A stretch of 64,000 nucleotides of DNA, from assembly GCF_905147045.1 (NCBI RefSeq), contig NC_065895.1, forward strand, positions 13,335,001 through 13,399,000, given 5' to 3'. The stretch comes from Nymphalis io (lineage: Eukaryota; Arthropoda; Insecta; Lepidoptera; Nymphalidae). Below are positions 32,131 to 43,741 of the stretch, in pieces (position 1 is the stretch's first letter; the number at the start of each line of letters is the position of its first letter). The notes beneath the pieces were generated by a model. That model did not search any database. It was not told where the DNA came from and saw only the letters and a program-made list of their open reading frames with translations. The position numbers and the translations under genes were made by a program.

Positions 32131-32208
32131 TATTTTCCTTTTTTTTCTATTTTCTTTTTTTTTGTTTTTAGAATTTTTTAGAATTATTGTTTTATCATTT
32201 ATATATAT

Positions 32209-35123
32209 TTATTGTACTATGTTGTTTGTTATATAAAATCTTAGACGTCTTTTGAAACTTGCCATAGATGTGGGCTCTTTAATGTCTCTCGGTAACCCGT
32301 TGTACAGCTTAGCTCCCTCGAAAGTAATATTTTTTTTTCCGTAATTAGTTCTAGGGATGCGCAAGGTAATATGATCTGCGTTACGCAATTGAATTCTTTG
32401 TATAGCTGATTTTGTTTTAAAATTTTAATTTGTGTGGATTTCTTTATTCAATATTTTTCGTACTAATATGCATGTTTTATAGGCATATGTTTGAGCGATA
32501 TTTACTATTTTAGTATTTTTATAAATTTTTTCAGATGATGTTAGGAAGTTGTAGTTAAATAACACTTTAATCAATTTATTTTGAGCGGTTTGTATTTTCT
32601 TAAGGTGTACTTTCGCCGCAGTCCCCCAAATCTCAATTAAGTAACCGATATGTGGTTTCACCAATGACTTATATATCAGATATTTTACTTTTCGCGGTAA
32701 ACATCGCGCTACACCACGAAGAGCTCCGGTCAAGGATGATAATTTTGATATGATTTTTTGGATGTGTGGTTCCCATGTCAGCTTATTATCGAGTATCAAA
32801 CCAAGATATTTTTCCGGCGTCTTTTTATTTATTTGTTCGGAATTAATAGTAGGTTCAGTGTAGGCTTTTATCTTCTTGTTTTTTGCAGTAAATATTACAT
32901 AATTTGTTTTTTTTATATTAATAGTCAGCAAATTACGTTTAAACCATATATCAAGAAGCTGTAGGTCGTCCTGAACGTCGTTGATAATGTCAGTAATAGA
33001 GGAACCATAATAGAAAAGACTAGAGTCGTCGGCGTAGAGAGCCAAATCTCCTTTTAACCCAATATCTTGTATATCGTTGATATATATTAGGAATAGTAGA
33101 GGTCCCAAAATGGAACCTTGAGGTACGCCGTACAGAATGGGTCTTGGACTACTTTGTTTGTCATTCATTTTCACAATTTGGTGACGATTATTTAAGTAAG
33201 ATTTTAACACCTCAAGGGCCTTTCCAGCTACGCCTATATTAGATAATTTCTGCAGTAGTGTATCAAGGCTCACTGTATCGAATGCTTTTCTGAGATCAAT
33301 AAAAACACCTAATACTATCTTTTTTTTTGTCAATATTGGTTTTAATTCGGGTGATGAGGTCAATTGTGGCTGAAAGAGTGTTTGAGTGTTGTCGAAAACC
33401 ATATTGCTTTTGAGATAAAATCTTATTACGGGTTAGAAATGTGTACAAGCGATTATAGATTCACTTTTCATAGACTTTTGAAAGAACAGGTAGAACAGAA
33501 ATGGGTCGGTAGTTACCTGGATCTAATTTACTTCCTGATTTATATATAGGTGTCACCTTTGCTGTCTTTAAATTATCTGGGAAAATGCCATTTTCAAAAC
33601 ATTCATTTATGCAACAACTTAGTTCATCGGCCATCAGCAGCTCAATAGACTTAACAGATTTAATACTTATTCCATCTAGGCCAGAACTGCTGTTTGTTTT
33701 TACATCCTTTACTATTTTCTGTACTTCATTTATGGTAACGGGTTCAAATTTTGAAATTTCATTTCCATTTGTAACCAAATGTGGAGTGTGGTGTATAGGA
33801 TATAGTGAAATAATTTTATTTGCTAAATTTAACCCAATCATAGAGAAATACAAATTAAACTGTTCACATACTTCCGTCTCATCAACAATAACGTTGGAAT
33901 CAATTTGGAGTCTAAGTGGTGATAGTACGCTTTTGATGTTATTGATGGACAGAGTTTTTATTAAATTCCACATCTTGGTAGGCTTATTTAAGCAGGTATT
34001 AAAGGTTTTAAGGTAATAATTGTGTTTTGAATTTTGAATAATTTCGGTAACCAATTTATTCTGCTTGTCCAAATCTTCATTTATAGTTTTATATCTGGGG
34101 TCAGATTTATTTTTTAACTGCCATAATTTATTTCTTTTATTTATTGCATCTATGACATCCCGGTTGATCCATCCAATCCTGTTTGGGTGGGATTAATACC
34201 TTGATTTATTTATTAATACCTTGATTTATTTTTTATTTGATAAACAGGTCAATATTTTCCTCTCCAAGCTTGTGTATGTGTTGTTAACGTTGTCTTTGCT
34301 CTCTTGTCTAACGTTGTCTTCTCATCTCCTGGAAAGATCTAAAAAACCTATTGTAGTCAATTGCATTGTATTGTATTCGTTTAACTGGTACTTGTTGACA
34401 TTTCTTTACTTCTAAGAAAATCTGTTTGTGGTCAGCCATTGCTGAATCTGTAATTGCTAAGTGGAATTCATTTTGTTTAACACTTGAGCATACGTGATCC
34501 AATATAGTTGTTGTTGTATTAGTCTCACGAGTGCAGTAGTCACGATTGATTTTGTTTAAAATTTGGATAGCATTCTCTCTTAAAGTAAGCTGATAATTAC
34601 GAGCCGCAGCATTGGGTTTCAATAAGTCATAATTAAAGTCTCCAAAAATTAACATTCTCTTTCTTCTATGTAGTTGCAGTGAATACTCCTCGAGAAATTC
34701 ACTTGAGTTTGTTCTGTCAGGTTTATATATGACACCTACATCCATACAATACTTGTCAATATGTACCCAAAGAAAGTGGTTATCATTGGTACAGCTTTCC
34801 TCTAGAAGATGGTGATTTAAGCTCTCATGGACAAACATTGACACGCCACCTCCCCTTGAATGTTGTCTAAAGTTGTAGTAGTGTGAGTATCCAGGTAATT
34901 GAAGTCTACTAGCTTCTTCCTTATCTTTTATCCACGTTTCGGATAGAGCAACAATATGTACTGTGTATTGAAAAGATTGTAGGATACATTTTAACTCATC
35001 AAATTTACCCGGTTTAACTATAATGCGTACATTTGCATAAAAACATTTGATCGATTTGCTAGTGGTTTTGATTTCTGAATAGGTAAGTGCAATTTGATAC
35101 GATATGTTATTGTTAAAAGACAT
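32209..35123 (-). pseudogene. ORF2 of the CR1/Jockey-group LINE: endonuclease plus reverse transcriptase
   Basis: Starts MSFNNNISYQ at 35123. The endonuclease block (35123-34308) keeps LSETWI, RGGGVSMFV, FGDFNYDL and a SAMADHKQI, but the first motif is altered (FYANVR). After a frameshift, 34072-33461 gives SGLDGISIK and GNYRPISVLPVLSK. After another, 33402-32425 gives FIDLRKAFDTVS, GVPQGSILGPLLF and catalytic YADD (33025-33036). A TAA at 32425-32427 interrupts it, yet the same frame continues to 32209 with KLYNGLPRDIKEPTSMASFK, the normal C-terminus. A 20-bp tandem duplication (34192-34211 and 34212-34231) lies between the blocks. Lesions: at least two frameshifts and one nonsense codon. Confidence 0.85.
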
Positions 35124-35124
35124 A

Positions 35125-36556
35125 CCTAGATTTTCGTTATTGTGGCTGTATAGTTTTTTGGCTGCGTTTTTATCATTTTGGGGACCCCTTTTTCATATTT
35201 AATGCGTAAGTTACACTCTCCATTGGCAGTTCGGTGTTTTAGCTCTGTTTGTAGATTCTTTAAAAATTCTCTTTGATAGGGTGTCTGATCAGAAAATATT
35301 TTAACGTTACTTAGTCGTACAGTACTTTTATTACGGAGTAGTTGTTTCGTAATTTTTTCAGAAGAGAAGCATACTTTTATAAGGCGAGTTTTAGTTGGTT
35401 GGTATCTGCCAAGTCTGTATATTTGTTGAGGGTCAGGACAGTCGTTTATAAGTAACTTAATTATTTTTGATACTTCTTGTATATCATGTCGTGCTCACAA
35501 TAGTGCAGCTATTGTCAGCACTGGATTCTGTTATACCAGCTAAGATGATGTTTTTGCTTCTTATATTACGTTCTTGATATTCATTTATTAATTTTTCATA
35601 TGATTCACATGTTACTAACATTTTGTTGCTGTCTTGTGTTGCAGATAGTTTCAGTAGGTCAATTCGGATTCTAAAAGCTTGACTCTTTTTTCCGTGTCTT
35701 GTGCAGATGTGACGAGTTGGTGCATGTCTATCCGTAGTTTGTCTTGTTCTATGGTCATACTAGCCATGGTGTTGCTAATAGTATTGACCTCGTTTCTAAT
35801 AGCGGTTACGTCCTGGCAAAGCTTATTAATGTTGTCGTTTTGAATGCTACTGGTTGAAGAGATGAGGGCCATCATATCTGCCATTTGTTTTTTTAACTCA
35901 GATAATTCATCCATGATACAGTCATTTTCACTGTGGAGTTTACGTTTGTTTCTGAAAGTAACTTGCGTAGTATCAGAAGCAATCAATCAATCAATCAATC
36001 AACAGCCAATCGTTGTCCACTGCTGAACATAGGCCTCTCCCAAGGTGCGCCAAAGCTCCCTGTCCTCCGCCTTCCGCATCCAGTTGGTGCCCGCCACCTT
36101 CTTAAGGTCGTCGGTCCACCTGGCTGGAGGGCGCCCTACGCTGCGCTTGCCGATTCGCGGTCTCCACTCTAGGACTCGTCTGCTCCAACGGCCATCGGTC
36201 CTACGACATACGTGACCAGCCCACTGCCACTTCAGCCTGCTAATTTTGCAAGCTATGTCGGTGACTCCGGTTCTTTTCCGGATAATCTCATTTCTGATCT
36301 TATCCTTCAAAGATACTCCGAGCATAGCTCGCTCCATAGCACGCTGAGCGACTTTGAATTTGTGGACTAGTCCCGCAGTTAGTGTCCACGTTTCGGCACC
36401 GTATGTCATGGCAGGTAAGACGCATTGGTTGAAGACTTTCGTATAATATATATAATATTTATAATATATATCAGAAGCAGTACTCATGTTCAATTGGGAA
36501 TCACTACTTCCACGGCATATGCCACCTCCATTCGGTGAGCGCAGTAAACTATTCAT
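35125..36556 (-). pseudogene. ORF1 of the same LINE, split by an RTE insertion
   Basis: Begins at the ATG at 36556 (MNSLLRSPNGG), is interrupted at the codon run for TASD by the RTE fragment, and resumes at 35970. The next block, to 35651, is a predicted coiled coil (ELKKQMADMMALI and following heptads). Further pieces in other frames, toward 35125, contain SKNIILAGI, RLGRYQPTKTRLIKV and LLRNKST, which match the RNA-binding RRM-like fold of LINE ORF1 proteins. Such proteins bind the element RNA. It carries a frameshift near 35500 in addition to the insertion. Confidence 0.7.
35982..36468 (-). mobile_element. Young 5'-truncated RTE copy with 11-bp target duplication
   Basis: TATCAGAAGCA at 35971-35981 and 36469-36479 flanks it. 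From 35982 to 36442 it matches the 3' end of the RTE at 27348 with about four differences in 460 bases. The remaining 26 bases at its 5' junction (36443-36468) are AT filler not found in the RTE. It keeps the C-terminal codons that the larger copy lost to a stop. Confidence 0.95.
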
Positions 36557-36733
36557 AGTAGCTCCGTGTTTCTTTGAGTCGTTTGATAGCAGATGTTGTT
36601 ACACCGTACAAGCGCGCAGCAAACCAAAATGAATTCAGAGTACTTAGAACTAGGATTTACTTTTGTATATTACTGTAAATTAATTATTTTTAATACACAA
36701 ACAACACGTCCACACTGTGCGCTTGCGCACTGC

Positions 36734-36815
36734 GACTCTATGATGATATTATATATACTCTATGATGATATTATATATACTCTATGATGATATTTTATAT
36801 ACTCTATGATATTCT
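36734..36815. repeat. 22-bp minisatellite, about 3.6 units
   Basis: Unit ACTCTATGATGATATTATAT plus two bases, repeated in tandem with small changes. The flanking 36561-36733 has no recognised gene and may be the 5' UTR of the LINE on the minus strand. Confidence 0.85.
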
Positions 36816-36835
36816 AACATTAAACAGTAATCATT

Positions 36836-37025
36836 AGTATTGTTATGTTCCGGTTTGAAGGATGAGTGAGAAAGTGTAACTACAGGCACAAGGGACATAA
36901 CATTTGATCAAGGTTGTTGACGTATTGGCGATATAAGGAATGGATAATATTTCTTACATAGCTAATGTCCACTGTGGTGACCACTGACCATTAGATGGCC
37001 CATTTACCCGTCCGCTTACCTATAA
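36836..37025 (+). mobile_element. SINE family B, 3' two thirds
   Basis: Starts inside the family at TATTGTTATGTTCCGGTTTG and reaches GATGGCCC..CCGTCCGCTTACC with TATAAAAA. A (TA)n run follows at 37035-37055. Confidence 0.8.
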
Positions 37026-37289
37026 AAATTATTTGATATATATATATATATATATCAAAATAAAAACAAATAAATAATTCAACTGTAAATTAGTAGTTAA
37101 AATAAAAGAATATTTTCTGCTATTTTACAAAGAAAACAGAGCGCAAGTCGTACCCCTATCTCAGAATTTCCATTTTCAATTATGATTTCAGATACAAAAC
37201 ACATTCCATCTTCTTGTCTATCTCGTAGTTTCTACTTTGAGGTATAATGACCCACGGCTATAAAACAATGCTGGCTAAAAAGTCACTCA

Positions 37290-37460
37290 TCTTTAAGGTT
37301 GTGAGCTTCCAACATGCTGCTGCAATGCTGATAGGTAGATACAAATTTTGAAGAATTGCACCTGACACGATATGATGTTTTCTTCACCAAAGATGAATTA
37401 CAAACACAAATTAAGCACACGAAAATTCTGTTTTGCTTACCCATGTGTGATATCGCAATC
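37290..37460 (-). mobile_element. SINE family A, degenerate
   Basis: Reads on the minus strand as the middle of family A: the AATTTGTGTTTGTAATTCATC block, then GTGAAGAAAACATC, then GTGCAATTC. Head and 3' end are lost. Confidence 0.5.
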
Positions 37461-37544
37461 TTTGATTAATTTTCACGTGTTCTAGCAACTGTGTTCTACT
37501 CGGATCGTTTTTTGTGTGTAAGCTTAATTTTAATTAGACAGCAA

Positions 37545-38713
37545 CCCCAGAGCAAGCCGGCTTTCGATCAGGCTCCAGCACCGTCATCATCCATACTGTT
37601 CGGCAGATTATGCAGAAGGCCGAAGAGTACAATCAGCCGCTGTGTATGGCTTTTGTGGATAACAAGAATGCCTTTGACTCAATCGAAACTTGGGCAGTGC
37701 TCGACTCATTGTAGAGATATAATATCGATGGGAGATATATCGAGGTAATGAGATGTTTGTATAATGCAGCCACAATGACTGTCCACATCCAGGACTGTAA
37801 GACGAAAGCAATTCAACTGTGCAGAGGGGTGATAAACAAGGGAATGTTATATCCCCGAAACTGTTCACCAACGCGTTGGAAGACGTTTTCAAGGTGCCGG
37901 ATTAGACTGGTTATGGAGTCAATGTAAACGGCGAGTACATCTCACATCTTCCATTTGCCGATGACATCGTCATCATAGCAGTGGCTGGAACAACTCACCG
38001 AAGTGCTGCGTAGCCTAAGCGCGCCTTCCCGGCGTGTCGGTCACGGTATGAACTTGGATATGACCAAGGTCATGTTCAATAGGTATGTCGTTCCGGGACC
38101 GATATACGTCGAAGGGAAATCTCTTGAAGTTGTTAGGGAATATACCTACCTAGGACAGGTCGGAAGGAACGACTTCGTGAAGGAAGCCGATCTAAGAATT
38201 CGCTTAGGATGGGCAGCATATGGCAACCTTCCTCAAGTTCTCACGTCGTCTACACCACAATGTTTAAAGACGAAAGTCTTCAACCAATGCGTCTTACCTG
38301 CCATGACATACGGTGCCGAAATGTGACACTAGCTGTGAGACTAGTCCACAAATTCAAAGTCACTCAGCGTGCTATGGAGCGAGCTATGCTCGGAGTATCT
38401 TTGAGGGTAAGATCAGAAATGAGATTATCCGGAAAAGAACCGGAGTCACCGACATAGCTTGCAAAATTAGCAAGCTGAAGTGGTAGTGGGCTGGTAACGG
38501 ATGTCGTAGGACCAATGGCCGTTGGAGCAGACGAGTCCTAGAGTGGAGACCGCGGATCGGCAAACGCAACGTAGGGCGCCCTCCAGCCAGGTGGACCGAT
38601 GACCTTAAGAAAGTGGCGTGTACCGACTGGATGCGAAGGCGAAGGACCAGGAGCTTTGGCGCACCTTGGAAAAGGCCTATGTTCAGCAAGGGACTACGAC
38701 TGGCTGTTGATTG
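37545..38713 (+). pseudogene. Old decayed RTE copy (reverse transcriptase to C-terminus)
   Basis: Homologous to the RTE at 27348 from its PEQAGFRSG region to the C-terminus, in plus orientation, but broken by stops and frameshifts in at least four places. Recognisable pieces: DSIETWAVLDSL near 37680, FADD-type GAC-rich box near 37965, VVREYTYLG near 38130 and LPAMTYGAE near 38310. A deletion removes the VDHIH codons. It ends TGTTGATTGA at about 38713, with a much shorter tail repeat than the young copies. No target duplication found. Confidence 0.9.
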
Positions 38714-40005
38714 AAGCCATCAACAGCTAAGGTTAATATCATAATTCAAAAGCCATTTGCTTTTATAGCAATAATAACAATTGTTCAAACCTTGTCATTG
38801 TTAATAAAATTATAACAAACATGACCTAAAAATATGAATGCAACTATGTGGCTACTAACATTACAAGTGACAAATGAAACACGCTGTATAATTATAGACA
38901 ATGACACACCGTATCAAATCAAATGCCACGCTATCACGCCAGACTCGTAAAACTAAAGCTTCGTGTTCGTGTAGATCATGTTGACATGTATGCATTTTCA
39001 CGTCATTCTAGTCTTTATATCCTTTGCTGTAAGAGTGTCGTTTGTTTGACATGTCACTCAAAGCATCTCTAATGAATTCTCCGCTGTTGTAAATGCAAAA
39101 CGCGGAACAACAAGCCCGTGTTCTTAAAATTCAGTACAAACGCAATCAACTGTCGACTTTGTTTGTTTGTGGTGCGAGTGATAAGCGTGTGTTGATAAAA
39201 AATGATCGTGAAACATGAGCTTGAATCAGCGCCGAGTTTTGATTAAAATACTAATGAGCGCTATTTTTATAATAAACAAAAAATATAAGTTTTCCTAATT
39301 TTCGTTACGTCTGGACTATGTATAAATAAGTAAAAAATATAACCAATTGTGTTGAAATTTAAATAAAATTTCAATTATGATGAAATATATGAATTACTTA
39401 GAATTATTACAATTATTTTAATTTTACCAAATTTATTAAAATGTGACATAAAAAACTTTATAACGATTAAATGTAAGATTGGTTGGACATTTGAAAACCA
39501 TTTTATAATTAGGAGTATTAAATATTTTTTTAGTTAAATATTTTAATTAAATAATCATCGTAAATCTTAAATAATAGCATATGTACAGTAAGTAAGTTAT
39601 GACTATGTGTGATGAAAACTGAATACGATTAATGTTTCTTAATACATTATATATATCTATGTATATATATAAGTAAACTAACAGCTATGAAATGTCTCAT
39701 TTGCTTCTGGCTGGTCGCTCTTAAAGAACGCTTGGAGCGTATTCCAACAAGTTGCTCTACTGTAGCTTTATGGATTTCATCAGACTAATACAAGTTTTAT
39801 TACATTTTCATCTCGTGCTTCACGGAAATGAAAACTAAATATAAATATTAACAGGACGACTACTTCGCCAACAAACACGAGATATGATTAGCAGTTAGTA
39901 GTAAGGATATCAACGCGGATTTCAGAACAAAAAAAGAAACTCAAATATAAATGTTAAAGATAATATCTAGCAAAAGTAAAAATGAGTTATATTATGTATT
40001 TTTAG
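38714..40005. other. Intergenic stretch
   Basis: No gene recognised. About 38880-39240 is somewhat GC-richer and looks like unique sequence. Around 39735-39840 are faint SINE family A echoes (CATCTCGTGCTTCACGG). Confidence 0.4.
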
Positions 40006-40180
40006 TAACAACCATCCCACTGCTGGGCTAAGACCTCCTCCCCTTTTTGAAGAAGTTTTGGAGCTTACTCCACCACACTGCTCTAATACACGTTGATACT
40101 GTGATACACGTGGCAGATTTTCATCCACCATATGTAGGTTTCCTCAAAACGCTCTCGTTTCTAACTCACTCCTCACAGTT
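40006..40180 (-). mobile_element. SINE family A, 3' half
   Basis: On the plus strand it shows CCCACTGCTGGGCTAAGACC, TTTTGGAGCTTACTCCACCA and ACACGTGGCAGATTTTCAT, the family's 3' half in reverse. It fades after the CCTCAAAACG block. Confidence 0.8.
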
Positions 40181-40585
40181 TTGATTGCGTCTGGACCCCA
40201 TCAGATGCAGTCCGCTATGTAAAGAAGTTTTTATCCATTGTAACAAAGACTCCCTTTTGTATAAGAAACAAAGTTTGTATTTTGTATTTCCCTTTCAGCC
40301 GAGTAAATCGAGACGATCTATTTTTTAATGCAACGGTCTAGTCTAGATTAAAATGTTCAAAGAATGCACGCTACAATGGATATTCGGAACATTTAGATAT
40401 TGGAATAAAATATTCGTATGATATATCACAATGCACTAGTATCCTCTATGAACTTGTATGACTCAAGTCTCGAGTCAATCAAGGCCGAATGGAAGCAATA
40501 AGGTTCTTACGGTTTATAGAGGTTCGAGTTTTAGTATCAAGAACTAATAGAAACGAGTTGCTTGCAATATATTAGCCATTTATTT
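40181..40585. other. Intergenic stretch
   Basis: No gene or recognised repeat. Confidence 0.35.
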
Positions 40586-40838
40586 ACTGGTGGTAGGATT
40601 TTGTGCAAGATCGTCTGGGTAGGTACCTACCTCTCATCAGATATTCTATCGCAAAACAGCAGTACTTGGTATTATTATGTTCTGGTTTGAAGGTTGATCT
40701 TAGTTCCCAAGGTTGGTGGCGCATTGGCGATGTAAGCGATGATTAACATTTCTTACAATGCTAATATCTATGGGCGTTGGTGACCACTTACCATCAGGCG
40801 GCTCATATGCTCGTCAGACTACCCATACTATAAAAAAA
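40586..40838 (+). mobile_element. SINE family B with internal deletion
   Basis: 5' start ACTGGTGGTAGGATTTTGTG and tail ACTTACCATCAGGCGGCTC with a TATAAAAAAATAAAAAT end. About 40 bases, including the GTGAGCCAGTGTAATTACAG block, are missing in the middle. Confidence 0.85.
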
Positions 40839-41493
40839 TAAAAATAAATGTTGTTGAATTTTAATTAAACATATACAGACACATTTTATAAACTAAACAC
40901 AAACACCACGAAAAGTATTTTTTTTTTAATTGATTGTGGATAAGCAATGGCATAAATCAGCCATGATGGGTTTACATCTACCTATAGACAATAAATCTTA
41001 TCGATATGAGCGTCAGTCAGTGTTATTACAAGCACGAATGGACGTAATGTCTCAGATTGTATGGCTGACATGGTCAGAAGTGATTTATATTTCTTACTGT
41101 GCTCATATAGAGCAGTAATGACTAGTTAAAATAAGCTTTTACCTGCCAGCCAGCTGCTTATCCTTGTAGGGCTCTTTAATATATTTCGTTTTATATACGA
41201 AAGCTCATCCATCGCTTTAACTGAACCTCAAAATACAAAGCTTTTTCGAGCTAAAATACCTAGTAATAGGGTAGTTCTCACCAAAACTTAATTCGACTAA
41301 TGCGTAACAAAAAGTTAGTGAAATTTTAAATAACACATTTTAGACAATATATATATATATATATATAAATAACACATTATATAAAAAAATATACTGGTGC
41401 TTCAGATTTTAGTGCAATTTATTATTTTATTTTTTGTACATTTGCATGTTATCCTGGCTCGTATAAAACAATGAAATGTTTTTCACAAAAAAA
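40839..41493. other. AT-rich stretch
   Basis: No gene seen. An (AT)n run at 41347-41367 is flanked by two copies of AATAACACATT. Confidence 0.4.
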
Positions 41494-41740
41494 GTAGCAG
41501 CCTGTTAATGTTACTGGGCTTTGTCTTGTCTCATTTCGAGGAGATGAATTGGAGTTTATTCCACCACGCTACTTCACTGCCATTTAGTAGGTATACATTT
41601 GCAGAATTTCATACGATTGATGCTTGAAAGTTTTCTCCTGTCGTTTTCCTTCACGGCCAAGCACGGGATGAATTATTCATATAAATTAAGCTTGCCCGAG
41701 TTTGAACTGAGCCGTACCAGGTCTCGTTTTATATTATTAT
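41494..41740 (-). mobile_element. SINE family A, diverged
   Basis: Order on the plus strand: GTAGCAGCCTGTTAATG, TACTGGGCTTTG, GAGTTTATTCCACCACGCTA, CCTTCACGGCCAAGCACGG and GCTTGCCCGAGTTTGAACTG (the B-box in reverse). Confidence 0.75.
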
Positions 41741-42120
41741 AGCGAGATAATTCCTACTCATTTGGCAAACAGAAAGCCATAATTAAATTGTAATTATTGA
41801 ATCAATAATGAATCGCAAAACGTTTTGATTGTTACGATGTCATTATTATTTTCAGAAAATAAAAACTGCTAATTATTATTAATTACGATAATATATTTTA
41901 TAGTGGACATAGCTTCGTGTTATTCGTTGAAACATTGTTATGGAACAACTAAAGAAATATTTCTGCAGTAAATACTTTGATAAACCAACATATTTATATT
42001 GCTAAAATGAAACAAAATATGATCCCTGATAACATGATTAATAAATATTTATTAGTATTACATAATTTCTATTCATCCTTATTAAACGCTTCAAAATTAA
42101 AAACCGATGATAACAAATCA

Positions 42121-42391
42121 TTAATAATAATATTCTGGGACATTTTTCACACACGGCCATCTGATCCCAAATTAAGCTTGTACAAAGCTTGTGCTATGGA
42201 AACCAAACAACTGATATACTACATATACTACTTTTCTTTTGTAAATACATACTTATATAGAAAATTACACCCAGGCTCAGGACAAACAGACATGTGAATG
42301 CACACAAATGTCTGTCCTGGGTGGGAATCGAACCCACAACCTTCAGCGTGAAAAGGCAAGTATCTACCAACCACGCCAACCGGCTCGTTAA
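42121..42391 (-). mobile_element. SINE family D (tRNA-derived), well preserved
   Basis: The B-box on the minus strand is GGTTCGATTCCCACCCAGG and the A-box region GGCGTGGTTGGTAGATAC. The 3' end is TGTCCCAGAATATT with TATTATTAA. 41741-42120 to its left is AT-rich DNA with no recognised gene. Confidence 0.85.
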
Positions 42392-43625
42392 ATTTCAAAT
42401 GTCAAATGTCATTTGTGTCATCTCTTTCATACGTGACAGTGGCAGAATTTTTTGCACTCAAATAGCGTAGATACACACCAGAAAAGGAAAAAAAAGTTTA
42501 CTATATGTCGGTGATAAAGTTCTAATATAACGTAGAATAGCTTTTTAGAATCCCGTGCCCAGGAGAGGAATGCTTTATATTCGCAGTCTGTATGTCTATC
42601 TGTAAGAGGTTTATATGATTAGCACCGAATCGTTAGCCAGTTAAAAAGTCAGTCATGAATTATAAGTACTAGAATAAAAAACACAAATAAAAAACCAATC
42701 GAAATTTGCTAAGTATTGAACTTTTAGAACTTTTTAACCGGAAATGAAGTATTTTCCAATTCTATGGCATTACTAGAATCGTTATGTCACGGTAAGTAGA
42801 CTTATTTCGGACACTTTGGAAAGTGTCCAAATGTTACACTATCCGACTAAAATATCTTGGACTTTTATAACTGGTCTAGTCCAATAAAACACATTGCCAT
42901 TAGAGAGAGACGGAAAACTATCTGGGGACCATCTTTCAATAGTCACGATAGTACTCAAGATAAAATTAAGTGTGAGGGCAACAGTGTGACATATTGCGAA
43001 TTTCCGTTATCGTTAATATTAGAGAGGCGGAATTTTGTTGGAATCTTTTTATAATATAAAGTTTTTATGTTAACAGGTCTGTAACGAAGTGGTAAAAGAA
43101 TTCTTTATGTTTAGGTAAAAATGTAAATGATATTGAATACAAAGTACAAGCTTTCATTGAGACGGAATATAAAAAAACTAAAACATTTTTAAGGATTCCT
43201 TTCATTATATTTACTTTGAATTTCAAACAACTTACTTTTTCAAATACTTTATATTTGTGATCAACAATGTTTGTTTTGATCATAATTTACTTTTTATAAG
43301 AGACTGCTGATCATTGTTTCTTTCTTAATACAAGCTATCTATAATAATAATAATAATAATTTAGTTATATACAAACATAAACAAAAGGAAAACACAAACA
43401 TAAAACATAAAATAAGTTCACATAAGGATAACAAACTGTTAAGCTTATGTACTAAGGCATACATTAAAATTTCAGTTTTGCTTTAATTTATTCGGTGACT
43501 GGAAATCACTATCCTTCATGGGCTATTTGGCTCACCTGTATTAAGGATAGTTATTTACCAACCATCAGGATGGGTAAAGTAAATGCTATCTATCTATATA
43601 AATAAAATTTGATTTTGTATATTAG
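42392..43625. other. Intergenic stretch
   Basis: No gene seen. Near 43550 the words TTACCAACCATCAGGATGG recall the CTTACCATCAGG tail of the LINEs and SINE B here, too short to call. A short AAT repeat lies at 43342-43360. Confidence 0.35.
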
Positions 43626-43741
43626 GGAATAGAGAGCGCATCTTCGTTTATGCACAGATAAATACACTATATGTCCTGCGCAGTTGCCTAATCTCTTGTG
43701 ATTGGCTGCCGTTGCCGAAATCGGTCAGGAAGACATCATAC
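43626..43741 (+). mobile_element. SINE family C, 3' fragment
   Basis: Carries ACTATATGTCCTGCGCAGTT, GATTGGCTGCCGTTGCCGAA and ATCGGTCAGGAAGACAT, the family's last 100 bases. The ATT tail has decayed. Confidence 0.75.

Larger units (their letters stand above)
32131..36560 (-). mobile_element. CR1/Jockey-group LINE with ORF1 and ORF2, inactive
   Basis: Minus-strand two-ORF element. The 3' end is an A-rich tract (T-rich on the plus strand, 32135-32175). The 5' UTR probably reaches beyond 36560, but the edge is not visible. ORF1 is split by the RTE piece at 35982-36468. No target duplication found. Confidence 0.75.
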
